A DNA stretch of 64,000 nt. Origin: Rickettsiales bacterium (lineage in GTDB: Bacteria > Pseudomonadota > Alphaproteobacteria > Rickettsiales > SXRF01). The position numbers and the translations under genes were made by a program. Numbering within the stretch: the first letter of the stretch is position 1; every line of letters begins with the position of its first letter. Location: the NCBI GenBank assembly GCA_025464625.1, contig JAOAUZ010000001.1, positions 526,848-590,847 on the forward strand. The letters run 5' to 3'. The notes beneath the pieces were generated by a model, which did no database searches, was not told the DNA's origin, and saw only the letters and a list, made by a program, of their open reading frames with translations. Shown one piece after another: positions 28,624 to 39,200 of this stretch.

Positions 28624-29901
28624 TTAAACTTTGTTCGTTATTGTGTTTGCTGAATGAGCAAATTTTATGCCCTCACGACGGAACACATCTAAAATTGCAA
28701 GCATCACTTCACTCTGTGGAGTGTTACGCCCTTCATGCACATCACCTATCCAAAAGACCAGCATAAAAACCAAGCCTAATTCATTAAACTCACGCAGCCA
28801 GCACATTATCTCATTTTTCTTGATACAGCGCGGATGAGATTTTGCACATTCAAGCATGTGACGGATTGCTTTTTTTGCATCAGTATCAAAATCCAGAACT
28901 ACTTTTATTTCAATCCGCGCCTGCTCATTACTATGCGACCAGTTGGTTACGCGAGTTGAAGTAAGTTCTTCGTTTGGAATTAACAACTCACGTCCGTCTG
29001 CGGTTTCAACCAATACATAACGCATGTTCATTTCACGCACATGCCCTGTGTTGCTTGCCACCTCAATCAGATCACCGATCATAATTGATTTTTCCAAGAG
29101 AAGGGTGATACCGCTGACAAAGTTTGCAGTAACTTTTTGTAATCCAAGACCAATCCCAACACCGAGTGCGCCACCGAATACTGCAAACGCTGTTAGATCC
29201 ACCCCAACCACGGATAGAGCAATCATAAAAGCAGTGAAATAAATAAATATTCTGAAGAATTTTACGATAAGCTCTCTGGCATTATAACTTAGATTTGATG
29301 CATTGCGTAAATAACTCTCAAGTGTACGCGAAAGAAGACCTGCCATCCAAAGTACAACAACTAGGATTATCGTTCCATTCACCAAATTCAACATCGAAAT
29401 TTTATATTTACCAACATCAAGTGATACTGAACTTAGATATGCTGTAGTTACCCGCATGAATCCAGTAACATCCAACACTGCTATCACCATAATCACAATC
29501 GCTATAAACCACGCCACCAGACGCGAGCGAACCATAAGCAATACGAACTTTGCTATAATATAGTAGATACACAACTGAATGGTGGCATCCGTAAGAATAC
29601 TATTTTTAGTGTATTCCTCAGCTATTGGCTTAACTATATTCAGCAATAAAAATGATAATAGCGGAGATAGAAGCGCAAGCGGCTTATGAAAAAACTCAAT
29701 ATCAATCTTTTTTTCTGGCTTTGATTGTAAATATAGATTGGTGCGGAAGCGGGCAGCGTAAGCAACCAGAACAGATAACAAAAGAGCTATCGCTACCAAC
29801 ATTAATTCAATATAGAAATAATCGTTGGAAAGCGCAGAGAACAACTCCTCTTTCGTTGCAAAAAGTTTTTTTACTATTGGAGCTGCTGCATCAGTGGACA
29901 T
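28624..29901 (-). CDS. MscS-family mechanosensitive ion channel
   Basis: MscS channels open under membrane tension and release solutes on osmotic downshock. The 425-residue protein has about five membrane segments before the pore helix. The pore region FAVFGGALGVGIGLGLQKVTANFVSG (about 230-255) has the Gly/Ala pattern of MscS TM3. It is followed by the beta domain ILLEKSIMIGDLIEV, GHVREMNMRYVLVETADGRELLIPNEELT and a cytosolic C-terminal part. The start ATG is well placed. It lies 21 bases upstream of scpA on the same strand. Confidence 0.9.
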   Translation of the reverse strand: MSTDAAAPIVKKLFATKEELFSALSNDYFYIELMLVAIALLLSVLVAYAARFRTNLYLQSKPEKKIDIEFFHKPLALLSPLLSFLLLNIVKPIAEEYTKNSILTDATIQLCIYYIIAKFVLLMVRSRLVAWFIAIVIMVIAVLDVTGFMRVTTAYLSSVSLDVGKYKISMLNLVNGTIILVVVLWMAGLLSRTLESYLRNASNLSYNARELIVKFFRIFIYFTAFMIALSVVGVDLTAFAVFGGALGVGIGLGLQKVTANFVSGITLLLEKSIMIGDLIEVASNTGHVREMNMRYVLVETADGRELLIPNEELTSTRVTNWSHSNEQARIEIKVVLDFDTDAKKAIRHMLECAKSHPRCIKKNEIMCWLREFNELGLVFMLVFWIGDVHEGRNTPQSEVMLAILDVFRREGIKFAHSANTITNKV

Positions 29902-30043
29902 GATAAAATTATCTCAAATGAAATATTATGCGTGCAATATAACAGATTTATATATAACTATAATTATCTATAATTGCCAATAAATAAGGCTATAAAAGAA
30001 TATCATTAACAACTTCTTAATATCGAAAATATATAATGCCATT

Positions 30044-30886
30044 ATGAAAGTTCAGATCAAAAAATACTGCAATGTTATCGGCTTTACTCTAATTGAGCTT
30101 TCAATCGTTGTCTTGATTATGGGGCTAATGATTGGTGGAATCATGATGGCTATGACACAAGAATCAAGGCGTGCAAAACAATCTGAGCTAAAAACTAAAA
30201 TGGATGCCATTGAGCAGGCTATCGGTGCTTTTGTGAAAAAAAATAATAGACTTCCATGTCCCGCCGACGGCGCGTATGTTGTTACAGTCGCTAATTTTGG
30301 AAAAGAGGGTGGCACGGCTGGGGGTGGAACTTGTAGTAATGGTGCAACTTATGATGGCAGCGGGATCCGTACTGCTGATTCGACTCCACCAACTGCAAAT
30401 TTTGCACTTGGAAATACAGCAGGAGGTGTCGTTCCTGTTCGCGCTCTTGGTCTGCCTGATGAATATGCCTTTGATCCATGGGGCGGGCGTTTTAGTTACG
30501 CTGTTGATGTACGCTTAACTGCAACCAGCGCTTTCGCTACCTACTCCCAAATTGATACAACTGGGAGTATAACCGTGAATGATAACTCTGGAAACGCCCG
30601 CCTTACCAACGCGATAACAGTGATTATCAGCCACGGACAGAACGGGCATGGGGCATATCAACTTAGTGGCACGCGTAAAACTGCTGGTTCAACCAACGCT
30701 AATGAACAAACCAACTGCCATTGCACTGCTGCATCTGTGGCAGCTGCCTTTTCCAGCACATTCGTTATGGGGGCTAATACGGCAACCAGTAGCAGTGATT
30801 TACGCACTGTTTTTGATGACACGCTGCGTTATTATACACGGGGTAGCTTTCTTGCCAATGGCGAAATTACAACAGAAACCAAGTAA
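30044..30886 (+). CDS. type IV pilin-like / pseudopilin protein
   Basis: A type III prepilin signal lies at residues 13-19, with cleavage expected in IG|FTLIELS. The hydrophobic stalk SIVVLIMGLMIGGIMMAM follows. The remaining roughly 230 residues are Gly, Ser, Thr and Asn rich, with a CPADGAYVV motif and a C-terminal CHC. Prepilins are processed by PilD and assemble into pili or type II secretion pseudopili. At 280 residues it is long for a major pilin, suggesting a minor pilin or pseudopilin. No other pilus or secretion gene is nearby. Confidence 0.8.
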   Translation: MKVQIKKYCNVIGFTLIELSIVVLIMGLMIGGIMMAMTQESRRAKQSELKTKMDAIEQAIGAFVKKNNRLPCPADGAYVVTVANFGKEGGTAGGGTCSNGATYDGSGIRTADSTPPTANFALGNTAGGVVPVRALGLPDEYAFDPWGGRFSYAVDVRLTATSAFATYSQIDTTGSITVNDNSGNARLTNAITVIISHGQNGHGAYQLSGTRKTAGSTNANEQTNCHCTAASVAAAFSSTFVMGANTATSSSDLRTVFDDTLRYYTRGSFLANGEITTETK

Positions 30887-30998
30887 TCTCAATGTGTTAA
30901 AGATTTGAAAGACTATTTCACATAGCCATTTTCGATTTTCATAAAAATGTCATAGAAATATCATATTCTTAGTTACTTCCTTGTGATAAAGTTTGAAC

Positions 30999-31796
30999 AT
31001 GGGCATGAGTTTAAATACAAGAGCAGATAATATTAAACTGCTAGAAGAGTTAGCACACGAGAAAGGACTCCGTGCCGAGGGCGTTGCTGTTCTCAAAAGA
31101 ATAATGAATAATGAAAGTAGTGGCGAAACCAATCCCAAATCTAACGGGAGAAGTAGTGCCAAAGGATTATTTCAATTTATAGATGGTACATGGGCAGGTC
31201 TAGTAAATAAACACCCAGATGAATTAAAAAAAGATGGTCGCGATGACCCAAGACAACAAATAATAGCCGCCATATATTTTACCAAAAGTAATGAATTAGC
31301 ATTCAAAAGGCGGTTTGATAGAACTCCAGATGACGGCGAGCGTTATCTTATGCACTTTGCTGGAGAAGATACTGCTTTGCGTGTTATTAGACTAGCTGAA
31401 ATTGATCCTAATACACCAATCCAAAATGTTATGTCTCAAAAAGCAATAGAAGATAATGGTTACAAAAGCGAAGCAAACAAAGGTGTGCGGATTAATTTTA
31501 AGGATGGTGGTTTTTTACCTATAGAAAGTTTTAAGGTTGGGGATTTTGTCAACTGGGCAAATGGGAAAATGGGTCTGCCAGATAATAAATATAAAACCGA
31601 TTCGTCACCACAATACAAACGAGATAAACGAGGTGTTCCAGACTCTCAAGGAAATTGGATTATGGTAGCAATAGCAGCGGTGGCTGCTGTGGTGGCTGCT
31701 GTGGCTATGTTTTCAGATGATGAGCCAGATGATGGCAATCTTAAATCTCCAAGTACACCAAGAAGACCAAGGGGACACTCCCCGTCTCCAGCTTAG
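30999..31796 (+). CDS. lysozyme-like/transglycosylase-fold protein with C-terminal membrane segment
   Basis: Residues about 10-110 resemble a soluble lytic transglycosylase domain. RIMNNESSGETNPKSNG (likely catalytic Glu39) is followed by SAKGLFQFIDGTW, the SxxGxxQF pattern of the family. A Gln/Lys-rich linker leads to one hydrophobic segment at about 219-237 (WIMVAIAAVAAVVAAVAMF), then a polar, proline-rich tail. No N-terminal signal peptide is seen, so topology is unclear. An upstream TTG (30993) and an ATG at 31005 are other starts. The GTA-like tail genes begin about 4.4 kb away. It converges on the RND gene with one base between stops. Confidence 0.65.
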   Translation: MGMSLNTRADNIKLLEELAHEKGLRAEGVAVLKRIMNNESSGETNPKSNGRSSAKGLFQFIDGTWAGLVNKHPDELKKDGRDDPRQQIIAAIYFTKSNELAFKRRFDRTPDDGERYLMHFAGEDTALRVIRLAEIDPNTPIQNVMSQKAIEDNGYKSEANKGVRINFKDGGFLPIESFKVGDFVNWANGKMGLPDNKYKTDSSPQYKRDKRGVPDSQGNWIMVAIAAVAAVVAAVAMFSDDEPDDGNLKSPSTPRRPRGHSPSPA

Positions 31797-31797
31797 T

Positions 31798-34700
31798 TTA
31801 ACTGTGGGTATGCTCGTGTGAATGAATAGCTATTTCATGAGCGGAATGTAATCTTTTCCCTACAAGGTTTCGTAACCCAACATAAAATACTGGTGTCAGA
31901 AATAGCCCAAAAAATGTAACCCCAAGCATCCCAGAGAATACGGCTATCCCCATTGCATAGCGCATTTCAGAGCCTGCTCCGCTTGAAAGAACCAGAGGTA
32001 TAACTCCCATAATAAAGGCAAATGATGTCATCAGAATCGGGCGCAACCGCATTCTTGTAGCTTCCACTGCTGCTTCAAACGGAGTACTTCCACCAATTTC
32101 CAATTCACGAGCAAACTCCACAATAAGAATTGCATTTTTACAGGCAAGCCCCACCAACACCATCAAGCCTATTTGCGTGAATATATTATTATCACCACCA
32201 ACAAGCCAAACGCCAACAATAGCGCATAGCAGACACATAGGCACAATGAGGATTACCGCAAGTGGCAGAGTCAGGCTTTCATATTGTGCAGCGAGAACCA
32301 AAAACACCAACAGCACACATAACGGGAAAACTAATATGGCTGTATTTCCAGCCAGAATCTGCTGGTATGTTAATTCTGTCCATTCATAGGTCATGCCCTT
32401 AGGGATAGTTGCCTTAACAATTTTCTCCAATGCCTCCTGCGCCTGCCCTGTTGAAATTCCATTAGCTGGTCCACTATTAATATCGGCAGTACGATAGGCA
32501 TTATAACGCATTGAACGTTCTGGTCCATAACTCTGCTTAACCGAAAGAACGCTACCGAGAGGAACCATTTCGCCTGCATAATTACGAACCTTCAGTTTGC
32601 CTATATCCTCGGCATGAGCGCGAAACGGTGCATCTGCCTGCGCTATAACCTGATATATATGTCCAAACTTATTAAAGTCGTTGATATAAAGTGAGCCTAG
32701 ATAGATCTGCATAGTATTAAAAATATCAGTAATCGGCAGCCCCAGCTGTTTGGCCTTGGTTCTATCCAAATCAACCAGAAGCTGTGGAACATTTATCTGA
32801 AATCCACTGTAAGTCTGATGCGGATCTAGCTGTGGAGTTTGGTAGGCCTGCCCTAAAATAGCGTCTTTTATACCAGACAAAACTTCATCCCCCATATCAT
32901 TACGATCTTGAAGCTGAAGTTTAAATCCGCCAGAAGTTCCCAGTCCTATAATAGGCGGTGGTGGCAACACCATCACAAACGCATCCTTAATAGCGCCGAA
33001 CTGCATATTAATATCCTGAGCTATTCCACCTGCGGAAAGCTCTGGTGATTTACGCTCATCGAATGATTTGAGTGGCAAAAAAACTATCCCCGCACTGGAA
33101 CTAGCGGTAAAGCCATTGATTGACAGCCCTGGAAAAGCAACCGCGTGATCAACGCCTGTATTTTTCATGGCTATCTCCGACATCTGGCGAATAACCACAT
33201 CTGTTCGATCCAGAGAAGAACCATCTGGCAACTGGGCAAAACCTATGAGATATTGTTTATCTTGTGGTGGAATATAACCAGTTGGAACTTTATAAAAACC
33301 AAATGCGGTTAGAGCGATTAATATAAGATAAATGCTGAATGCTAATTTTTTACGCCCAAGAACGCCTACTACACGTTTTGAATATTTTTCAGAACCAGCT
33401 TTAAACATGCGATTAAAACCAGCAAAAAACCATCCAAAATTCTTCTCCATAAATCTTGTTAGCGCATCAGGTGGCGTATCATGGCTTTTTAGAAGAATCG
33501 CTGCCATAGCCGGTGAAAGTGTAAGGGAATTAAACGCTGAAATAACCGTTGATATTGCGATGGTAAGAGCGAACTGGCGGTAAAATTCTCCAGTCAAACC
33601 ACTGATAAAAGCAATGGGAACAAAAACCGCTATCAAGGTTAGGGCAATGGCAATAATAGGACCGCTAACTTCGCGCATCGCCTGATAGGTTGCATCCTTC
33701 GGCGATAATCCTGATTCAATATTACGCTCTACATTTTCAACAACAACAATCGCATCATCCACCACAATCCCAATAGCCAGCACCAAGCCGAACAATGTAA
33801 GGGCGTTGATTGAAAATCCCATAAGCAATAAAAAGGCAAATGTTCCAACAATAGAAACTGGAACTGCAAGTAGTGGGATGATTGAAGCCCGCCAAGTCTG
33901 TAAGAATAAAATAACTACCAAAACCACAAGGGCAACAGCTTCTAGCAATGTATGAATTACAGCTTTAATTGAATCGCGCACAAATGATGTTGGGTCATAA
34001 ACAATCGTGTAATCGACATCCTCAGGAAAATCTTTTTTAAGCTCTTCCATGGTTGAACGCACATTATTGGAAATTTCCAGCGCATTCGACCCTGGTGCCT
34101 GAAAAACCGCAAGTGCCACAGCAGGTTTATTATCAAGCAACGAACGCAAAGCATATTGTGAAGCACCAAGTTCAACGCGCGCTACATCTTTAAGACGGGT
34201 TATCGCTCCACCCTTATCTGCCTTGATAATAATATCAGAAAATTCTTCCTCTGTTTGCAGACGACCTTGTGTGTTTATGTTCAATTGCAAATCAACATTT
34301 TTCTGCGTTGGTGAAGCACCTATTACACCAGCTGCAACTTGAATATTTTGCTCTCTAACAGCATTAACCACATCTTGTGCAGTCAGATTACGCGCCGCGA
34401 TTTTATCGGGTTCTAACCACAAACGCATGGCATAATCACTGCCACCAAAAATTTCTGTCTGTCCAATACCAGACAAACGCTGGATACGATCTTTGATGTT
34501 CAGAGTGGTATAATTGCTTAGATATAATTCATCATAGCGTTTATTTGGTGAAAGAATATGCACCACCATAGTCAAATCAGATGAACTTTTGAGCGTAGTA
34601 ATACCAAATTGACGAACTATATCTGGAAGGCGTGGCAATGCCTGATTCACACGGTTTTGAACAAGTTGCTGGGCTTTATCAGGATCACTACCAATTTTGA

Positions 34701-34986
34701 ATGTAACGGTCAGCGTCATCTGCCCATCAGATGTTCCTTGTGAGAACATATAAAGCATGTTCTCAACGCCGTTTATCTGCTCTTCGAGCGGCGCAGCAAC
34801 GGTTTCAGCTATAACTTTAGGGTTAGCACCAGGGTACATTGCACGAACAACAACGGAAGGTGGTACAACTTCTGGATATTCAGAAATAGGCATACTCCAA
34901 ATTGAGAGCGCGCCAGCAAGAAAAATTAGCAGTGACAACACAGCAGCTAGTATAGGTCTATCAATGAAAAAACGAGAAATATTCAT
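31798..34986 (-). CDS. RND multidrug efflux permease (HAE-1 family)
   Basis: This 1062-residue inner-membrane proton/drug antiporter has the AcrB/MexB layout: TM1 near 10-28, a first porter domain, six membrane helices from about 340, a second porter domain and the last five helices. Recognisable segments are ISRFFIDRPILAAVLSLL at the N-terminus, GIVVDDAIVVVENVERN near 404-420 with the proton-relay Asp pair, and GLACKNAILIVEFA near 950 with the conserved Lys. It is translated three bases after its adaptor gene (stop at 34989). Its C-terminus is His-rich (HSHEHTHS). No TolC-like gene or TetR regulator is adjacent. Confidence 0.94.
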   Translation of the reverse strand: MNISRFFIDRPILAAVLSLLIFLAGALSIWSMPISEYPEVVPPSVVVRAMYPGANPKVIAETVAAPLEEQINGVENMLYMFSQGTSDGQMTLTVTFKIGSDPDKAQQLVQNRVNQALPRLPDIVRQFGITTLKSSSDLTMVVHILSPNKRYDELYLSNYTTLNIKDRIQRLSGIGQTEIFGGSDYAMRLWLEPDKIAARNLTAQDVVNAVREQNIQVAAGVIGASPTQKNVDLQLNINTQGRLQTEEEFSDIIIKADKGGAITRLKDVARVELGASQYALRSLLDNKPAVALAVFQAPGSNALEISNNVRSTMEELKKDFPEDVDYTIVYDPTSFVRDSIKAVIHTLLEAVALVVLVVILFLQTWRASIIPLLAVPVSIVGTFAFLLLMGFSINALTLFGLVLAIGIVVDDAIVVVENVERNIESGLSPKDATYQAMREVSGPIIAIALTLIAVFVPIAFISGLTGEFYRQFALTIAISTVISAFNSLTLSPAMAAILLKSHDTPPDALTRFMEKNFGWFFAGFNRMFKAGSEKYSKRVVGVLGRKKLAFSIYLILIALTAFGFYKVPTGYIPPQDKQYLIGFAQLPDGSSLDRTDVVIRQMSEIAMKNTGVDHAVAFPGLSINGFTASSSAGIVFLPLKSFDERKSPELSAGGIAQDINMQFGAIKDAFVMVLPPPPIIGLGTSGGFKLQLQDRNDMGDEVLSGIKDAILGQAYQTPQLDPHQTYSGFQINVPQLLVDLDRTKAKQLGLPITDIFNTMQIYLGSLYINDFNKFGHIYQVIAQADAPFRAHAEDIGKLKVRNYAGEMVPLGSVLSVKQSYGPERSMRYNAYRTADINSGPANGISTGQAQEALEKIVKATIPKGMTYEWTELTYQQILAGNTAILVFPLCVLLVFLVLAAQYESLTLPLAVILIVPMCLLCAIVGVWLVGGDNNIFTQIGLMVLVGLACKNAILIVEFARELEIGGSTPFEAAVEATRMRLRPILMTSFAFIMGVIPLVLSSGAGSEMRYAMGIAVFSGMLGVTFFGLFLTPVFYVGLRNLVGKRLHSAHEIAIHSHEHTHS

Positions 34987-34988
34987 GA

Positions 34989-36134
34989 TTACTCCTTAGG
35001 AGTAGTCGCTGGAACAGGTGCAACACCCGCTCCGTCCATAGGCACAATCTCTGGCGTTACTTGCTGGTTAGGCATCATAACCCGCTGCAAGCCACTCACT
35101 ATAATTTTCTCTCCAACCTTTAATCCTTCTTCTACCACCCGCAAACCATCCGCTACGCCACCCAGTTTAACATCGCGATGTTCAGTTTTATTTTCTGCAC
35201 CAACGACTAGTACAAATTTCTTGTTTTGATCAGTTCCAATTGCCCTATCCGTGATTAATAATGATTTTTTACTGGAAGGACTTCCCATCTTCAAACGAGC
35301 AAATAAACCAGATACCAACGCACCATCGGCATTGTCAAAAATAGCGCGAACACGAACAGTTCCAGATACATTATTTACACGATTATCAAATGACTCTACA
35401 TGCCCTTCCTTTGACAAACCATCGAGAAAAAGCATTACTGGAATGGTTGCTGCTGACTGATTATTGGTTGCGCCAACACTGGCGTATTTAAGGAAAGTTG
35501 TTTCATCAATTTCAAAATCAGCATAAATTGGACTACTGGAAACTATAGTGGTGAGCAACGGGGATTGACCCATCCCTGACTCTACCAAATTTCCAACCGT
35601 AATTTCTGCGCGACTGGCACGCCCCGTAATTGGTGATTTAATAGCTGTATATTCAAGATCCAGTTTAGCTTTTATGAAGTTGGCTTTAGCAACTTCAGCA
35701 GCATTCCTGCGTTGGTCATAATCGCGCTGGGGTATTGATTTTGATTCCAATAATGATTTTGCACGCCTTAAATCTGCATCTGCTAATATCCATAGCGCAT
35801 TCGCTGACTGAAAAGCAGCTTCATAAGGGCGCGGATCAATAACAAATAGCAAATCCCCCTTATTTACCATAGCACCATCAGCAAAATGGATTGATTCTAT
35901 GGTTCCAGAAACACGCGGACGGATCTCAACTTGATCAACCGCCACTAATTTACCAGAAAATTCATTCCACTGGCGAACATCACGCTCGATAACTTCTGCA
36001 ACACTCACTGGTGGCGCACCGCCCATCTGCCCGTGTCCGCCACCATATCCAAAAAAATAAGGATAAATATAATAACCAATTACAATAACAGCAATTGTTT
36101 TAACTACAGATTTACTGCTATACCGCCAAGACAT
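34989..36134 (-). CDS. RND efflux periplasmic adaptor (membrane fusion protein)
   Basis: The 381-residue AcrA/MexE-type adaptor links the permease to an outer-membrane channel. An N-terminal membrane anchor (about 10-28) has no lipobox cysteine. The lipoyl halves are VEIRPRVSGTIESIHFADGAMVNKGDLLFVIDPRPYE (about 66-102, seen as one block) and ITGRASRAEITVGNLVESG. A short alpha-hairpin lies between them, then beta-barrel and membrane-proximal domains. It precedes the permease gene with a 2-base gap. A Gly/His-rich stretch follows the anchor (GYGGGHGQMGG). Confidence 0.92.
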   Translation of the reverse strand: MSWRYSSKSVVKTIAVIVIGYYIYPYFFGYGGGHGQMGGAPPVSVAEVIERDVRQWNEFSGKLVAVDQVEIRPRVSGTIESIHFADGAMVNKGDLLFVIDPRPYEAAFQSANALWILADADLRRAKSLLESKSIPQRDYDQRRNAAEVAKANFIKAKLDLEYTAIKSPITGRASRAEITVGNLVESGMGQSPLLTTIVSSSPIYADFEIDETTFLKYASVGATNNQSAATIPVMLFLDGLSKEGHVESFDNRVNNVSGTVRVRAIFDNADGALVSGLFARLKMGSPSSKKSLLITDRAIGTDQNKKFVLVVGAENKTEHRDVKLGGVADGLRVVEEGLKVGEKIIVSGLQRVMMPNQQVTPEIVPMDGAGVAPVPATTPKE

Positions 36135-36201
36135 AAAACCCCATAATTTTTATTTACTAGTCGCTAGCAATAACATATTAGGTTAATCAGTCAAGGAAAG
36201 C

Positions 36202-39200
36202 TCAGATATTTCCCTGTGCAGCATACCCCCTGCCCACTGCCCCAGAAATTTGATATATTTTCACGCTGACACTTGCCTGTGCGCTGCCGAAATCGGTGGT
36301 TTGTTGGGCTGCGCTGTAGTTTGCAGTTGGGCTGGTTAACCCTAGAAAGCTGCGGACAACAGTAGCTCCGTTCATTATCTCTACATCATATAACTCGCTG
36401 GTTTCATTAAGTGGCACATCTACATTATCTCGCCACTCACCACCACCACGGGTGCGCCGCACCCAATTTATTGTTAAATTACCACTGCCATCACGAGTGC
36501 CTGTTATCTGCACAGGGCTATAAGGTTTTAGGGCAACGCCACTATAAGTAAAATTTTCTGCACTGGCAGAAGTCAGGCTATTGCCCACTGTCACAGCTTT
36601 ATATTGCCGCAACAGTCCAATCATATTACTGGAAATTATTTGCTTGCTGATAGAACCATCAAGCAAAACAAATTTTTCACCTGCACTGTGAGAAGATATA
36701 GCCCACTCTGTGCCTAGCCTTCCCCGCAGCAAACCACTTAGCGCATATTTTCCATCATTAATTAGGGTGGCGGTTTTGAATTGAATAATCTCATTACCGA
36801 GCAATGCCACATTCGCTCCATTTAGAACTGCCAGCTCAGTTACGCTTTGCAACTGCGCATTACCAAGCAATATTACTGTCACGGTATTTTTTTCATCAAA
36901 CACTGCGCTAGATGCATTGGATAAAACGGTTGAAGCAGTGCCGATTGCTGCTGGATTTTCCAGCGAAGCAAAACGCGAATAATTCGCACCATTATCATCC
37001 GAGCGATACACCACCGCCCCACCCCAACCACTGGCAAGACCAGTGCCAGCAAGGCGCATCACCGCTTTATCATTATCGTCAGACGGGAAAAGCGGAAGGT
37101 CAAGCATCTCTAATTTTGTTTGTGGAATACTGGTATTTTCTTGCAATAAAATATTATTGCTGCTGCCTGCCGTGTTATAAAAATCATAATTTGATATATC
37201 CTCCGCCACCGCACTAACACGCACAATGCTTGGTGTGCCTATATAGGTTGAAATAATCCGCATACGGTGCGCCACACCAGAAATGGTCAGAGTTATGACA
37301 TCCGATGGATCTAGCTGAGCATATTTTATCGGCAGGTCAAAACTATACCCAGTGCGTCCTGTCCAATCTGAAAATAGTGTAATATCGGCAATATTTTTGG
37401 CAATTTGGTCAGAAATAACCAGTGGAAAATCTAAAGTTTCCACCTCACGGCTACTGGTTATTTCTCGCTGCGAATATTGCGTTGAAGTTTGATAATTGGC
37501 AAGGCGGTTGAGATACACCACATTGATATGTTTAGGCAGTTCAATTTCCTGCGTGCGAGTTATTTTGCACAATTCCTCATTTACTGGAATAATATCCACC
37601 TCATCAATGCTAACCGCCACATCGCCGCCTCGGGGAATACAGAGCAAAATATTATCGCTTTCCACCGTATCAAAAAAATAGGCTTTACGCAGAACTTCAA
37701 TCGCTTCACGGATAGTTTGCTGATGGCTGATAACATATCCATCTAGCATTTCACTGATTTTGCTTACATCAATATCCACCGCCTGCAAACCAGAGCGCAG
37801 CGATAAATCTTTGACAATCGCAGCGATGTTAGAAGTGCCGAGCTTGCCTTGCAGCCAATGCCCTGTTTTCCATACGCCGCCATCATTCCATATATTGGTT
37901 AGATCTGGCCAATAGGGGAAAGGGCGAGCGTCCCATGTCCATGCAAACATTCTCTCCACCATGCTTGAGCCAGCCCACTGCGCCTGCGTTGCGGCAATGC
38001 CTACACGTTGCGCCCGCATATCCACCCTACCCTTAGAAAAATAAGGAAGTGCGCTGCCGCTAGTGCTGGGATCATAAAACACATTCGGCTGATTAGTTGC
38101 ACAATCCACGCTAGGGAAACCATATTCCGTAAACCATATTTTCTTTGATTGTGGAGTCCAAGCCGTTGCCACGCTATTGGGATTAATGTGCGTATTATTC
38201 CAGAACCATGCAATATTTTTCCATGCCATTGCAGCCGTGAGATTTACCTTTGTTGTGCGTGCCGTATCGCTATAATACCAGTCATACCCCTCGCCGCTTG
38301 TCCAACCCGCTTTGACTGTATCAATATCATAAATTGTGCTGGCACTATCAGTAAGCGGGAAATAAGCATCTATCCCGATAAAATCTATATTACTGCTCGC
38401 CCATAGTGGGTCTAAGTTATACCACCCGTTATCAGTATGATGATATTCGCTCCAATCAGCAGCATAAGTTACTTTTACACCGCTGCCTACTGTGGTTTTA
38501 ACCGTAGCAGCTAAACCCACCAGTTCGTTTACCGCAGGGTAATTTCCCGCCGTATCCGTAAGTTTAGTTAGTCCTTTAAGTTCTGAACCGATGGCAAAAG
38601 CATCAACTTTTGTTTTCACTAAATTGGCATAGTGATTTATAAAAGCGTTATAGCCATTTGTTTTAGTAAAAAAGTTAGAAACTGCCGATGGGCTGCCTGT
38701 TAAATCTCCCCGCCATGGCTTACCGCTTACATCCATAAACAATAGCGGATAAAACATGATTTTATAACCACGAGCTTTAAGCTCATCAAGATAACGTAGC
38801 AAGCTGGTATCATCTGGCGTTCCGCCAAATTGCGGTGCGCCACCAACTTGTGTGATTAGCCTTGCTGTAGAACGATTATACCCTGCAACCGACCATATAT
38901 TCGGCGTTGTGGTTGCCCCTGTTTGATATTCTACGGCTGGCGTGACATTGCAACTTGCCACATTCATATTATCACCAAACCACGCCACTACAACAGAAAC
39001 CCAACCCACATTCGGGCAGGTGTTTTTTAGTTGGTCAAGAGATAGCAACGCATTGGCTTTGCCGCTGGCATTGTGCATATTGATGCGCTCTTGATTGCCC
39101 TGTTGCACCCAGTTTGCACCCACTTGCGCGCCTGAAACTTTATAATCAACCTGTGTATCATAGACAAATTCACCCGCCGCAGGGATCATCACCATTCCCG

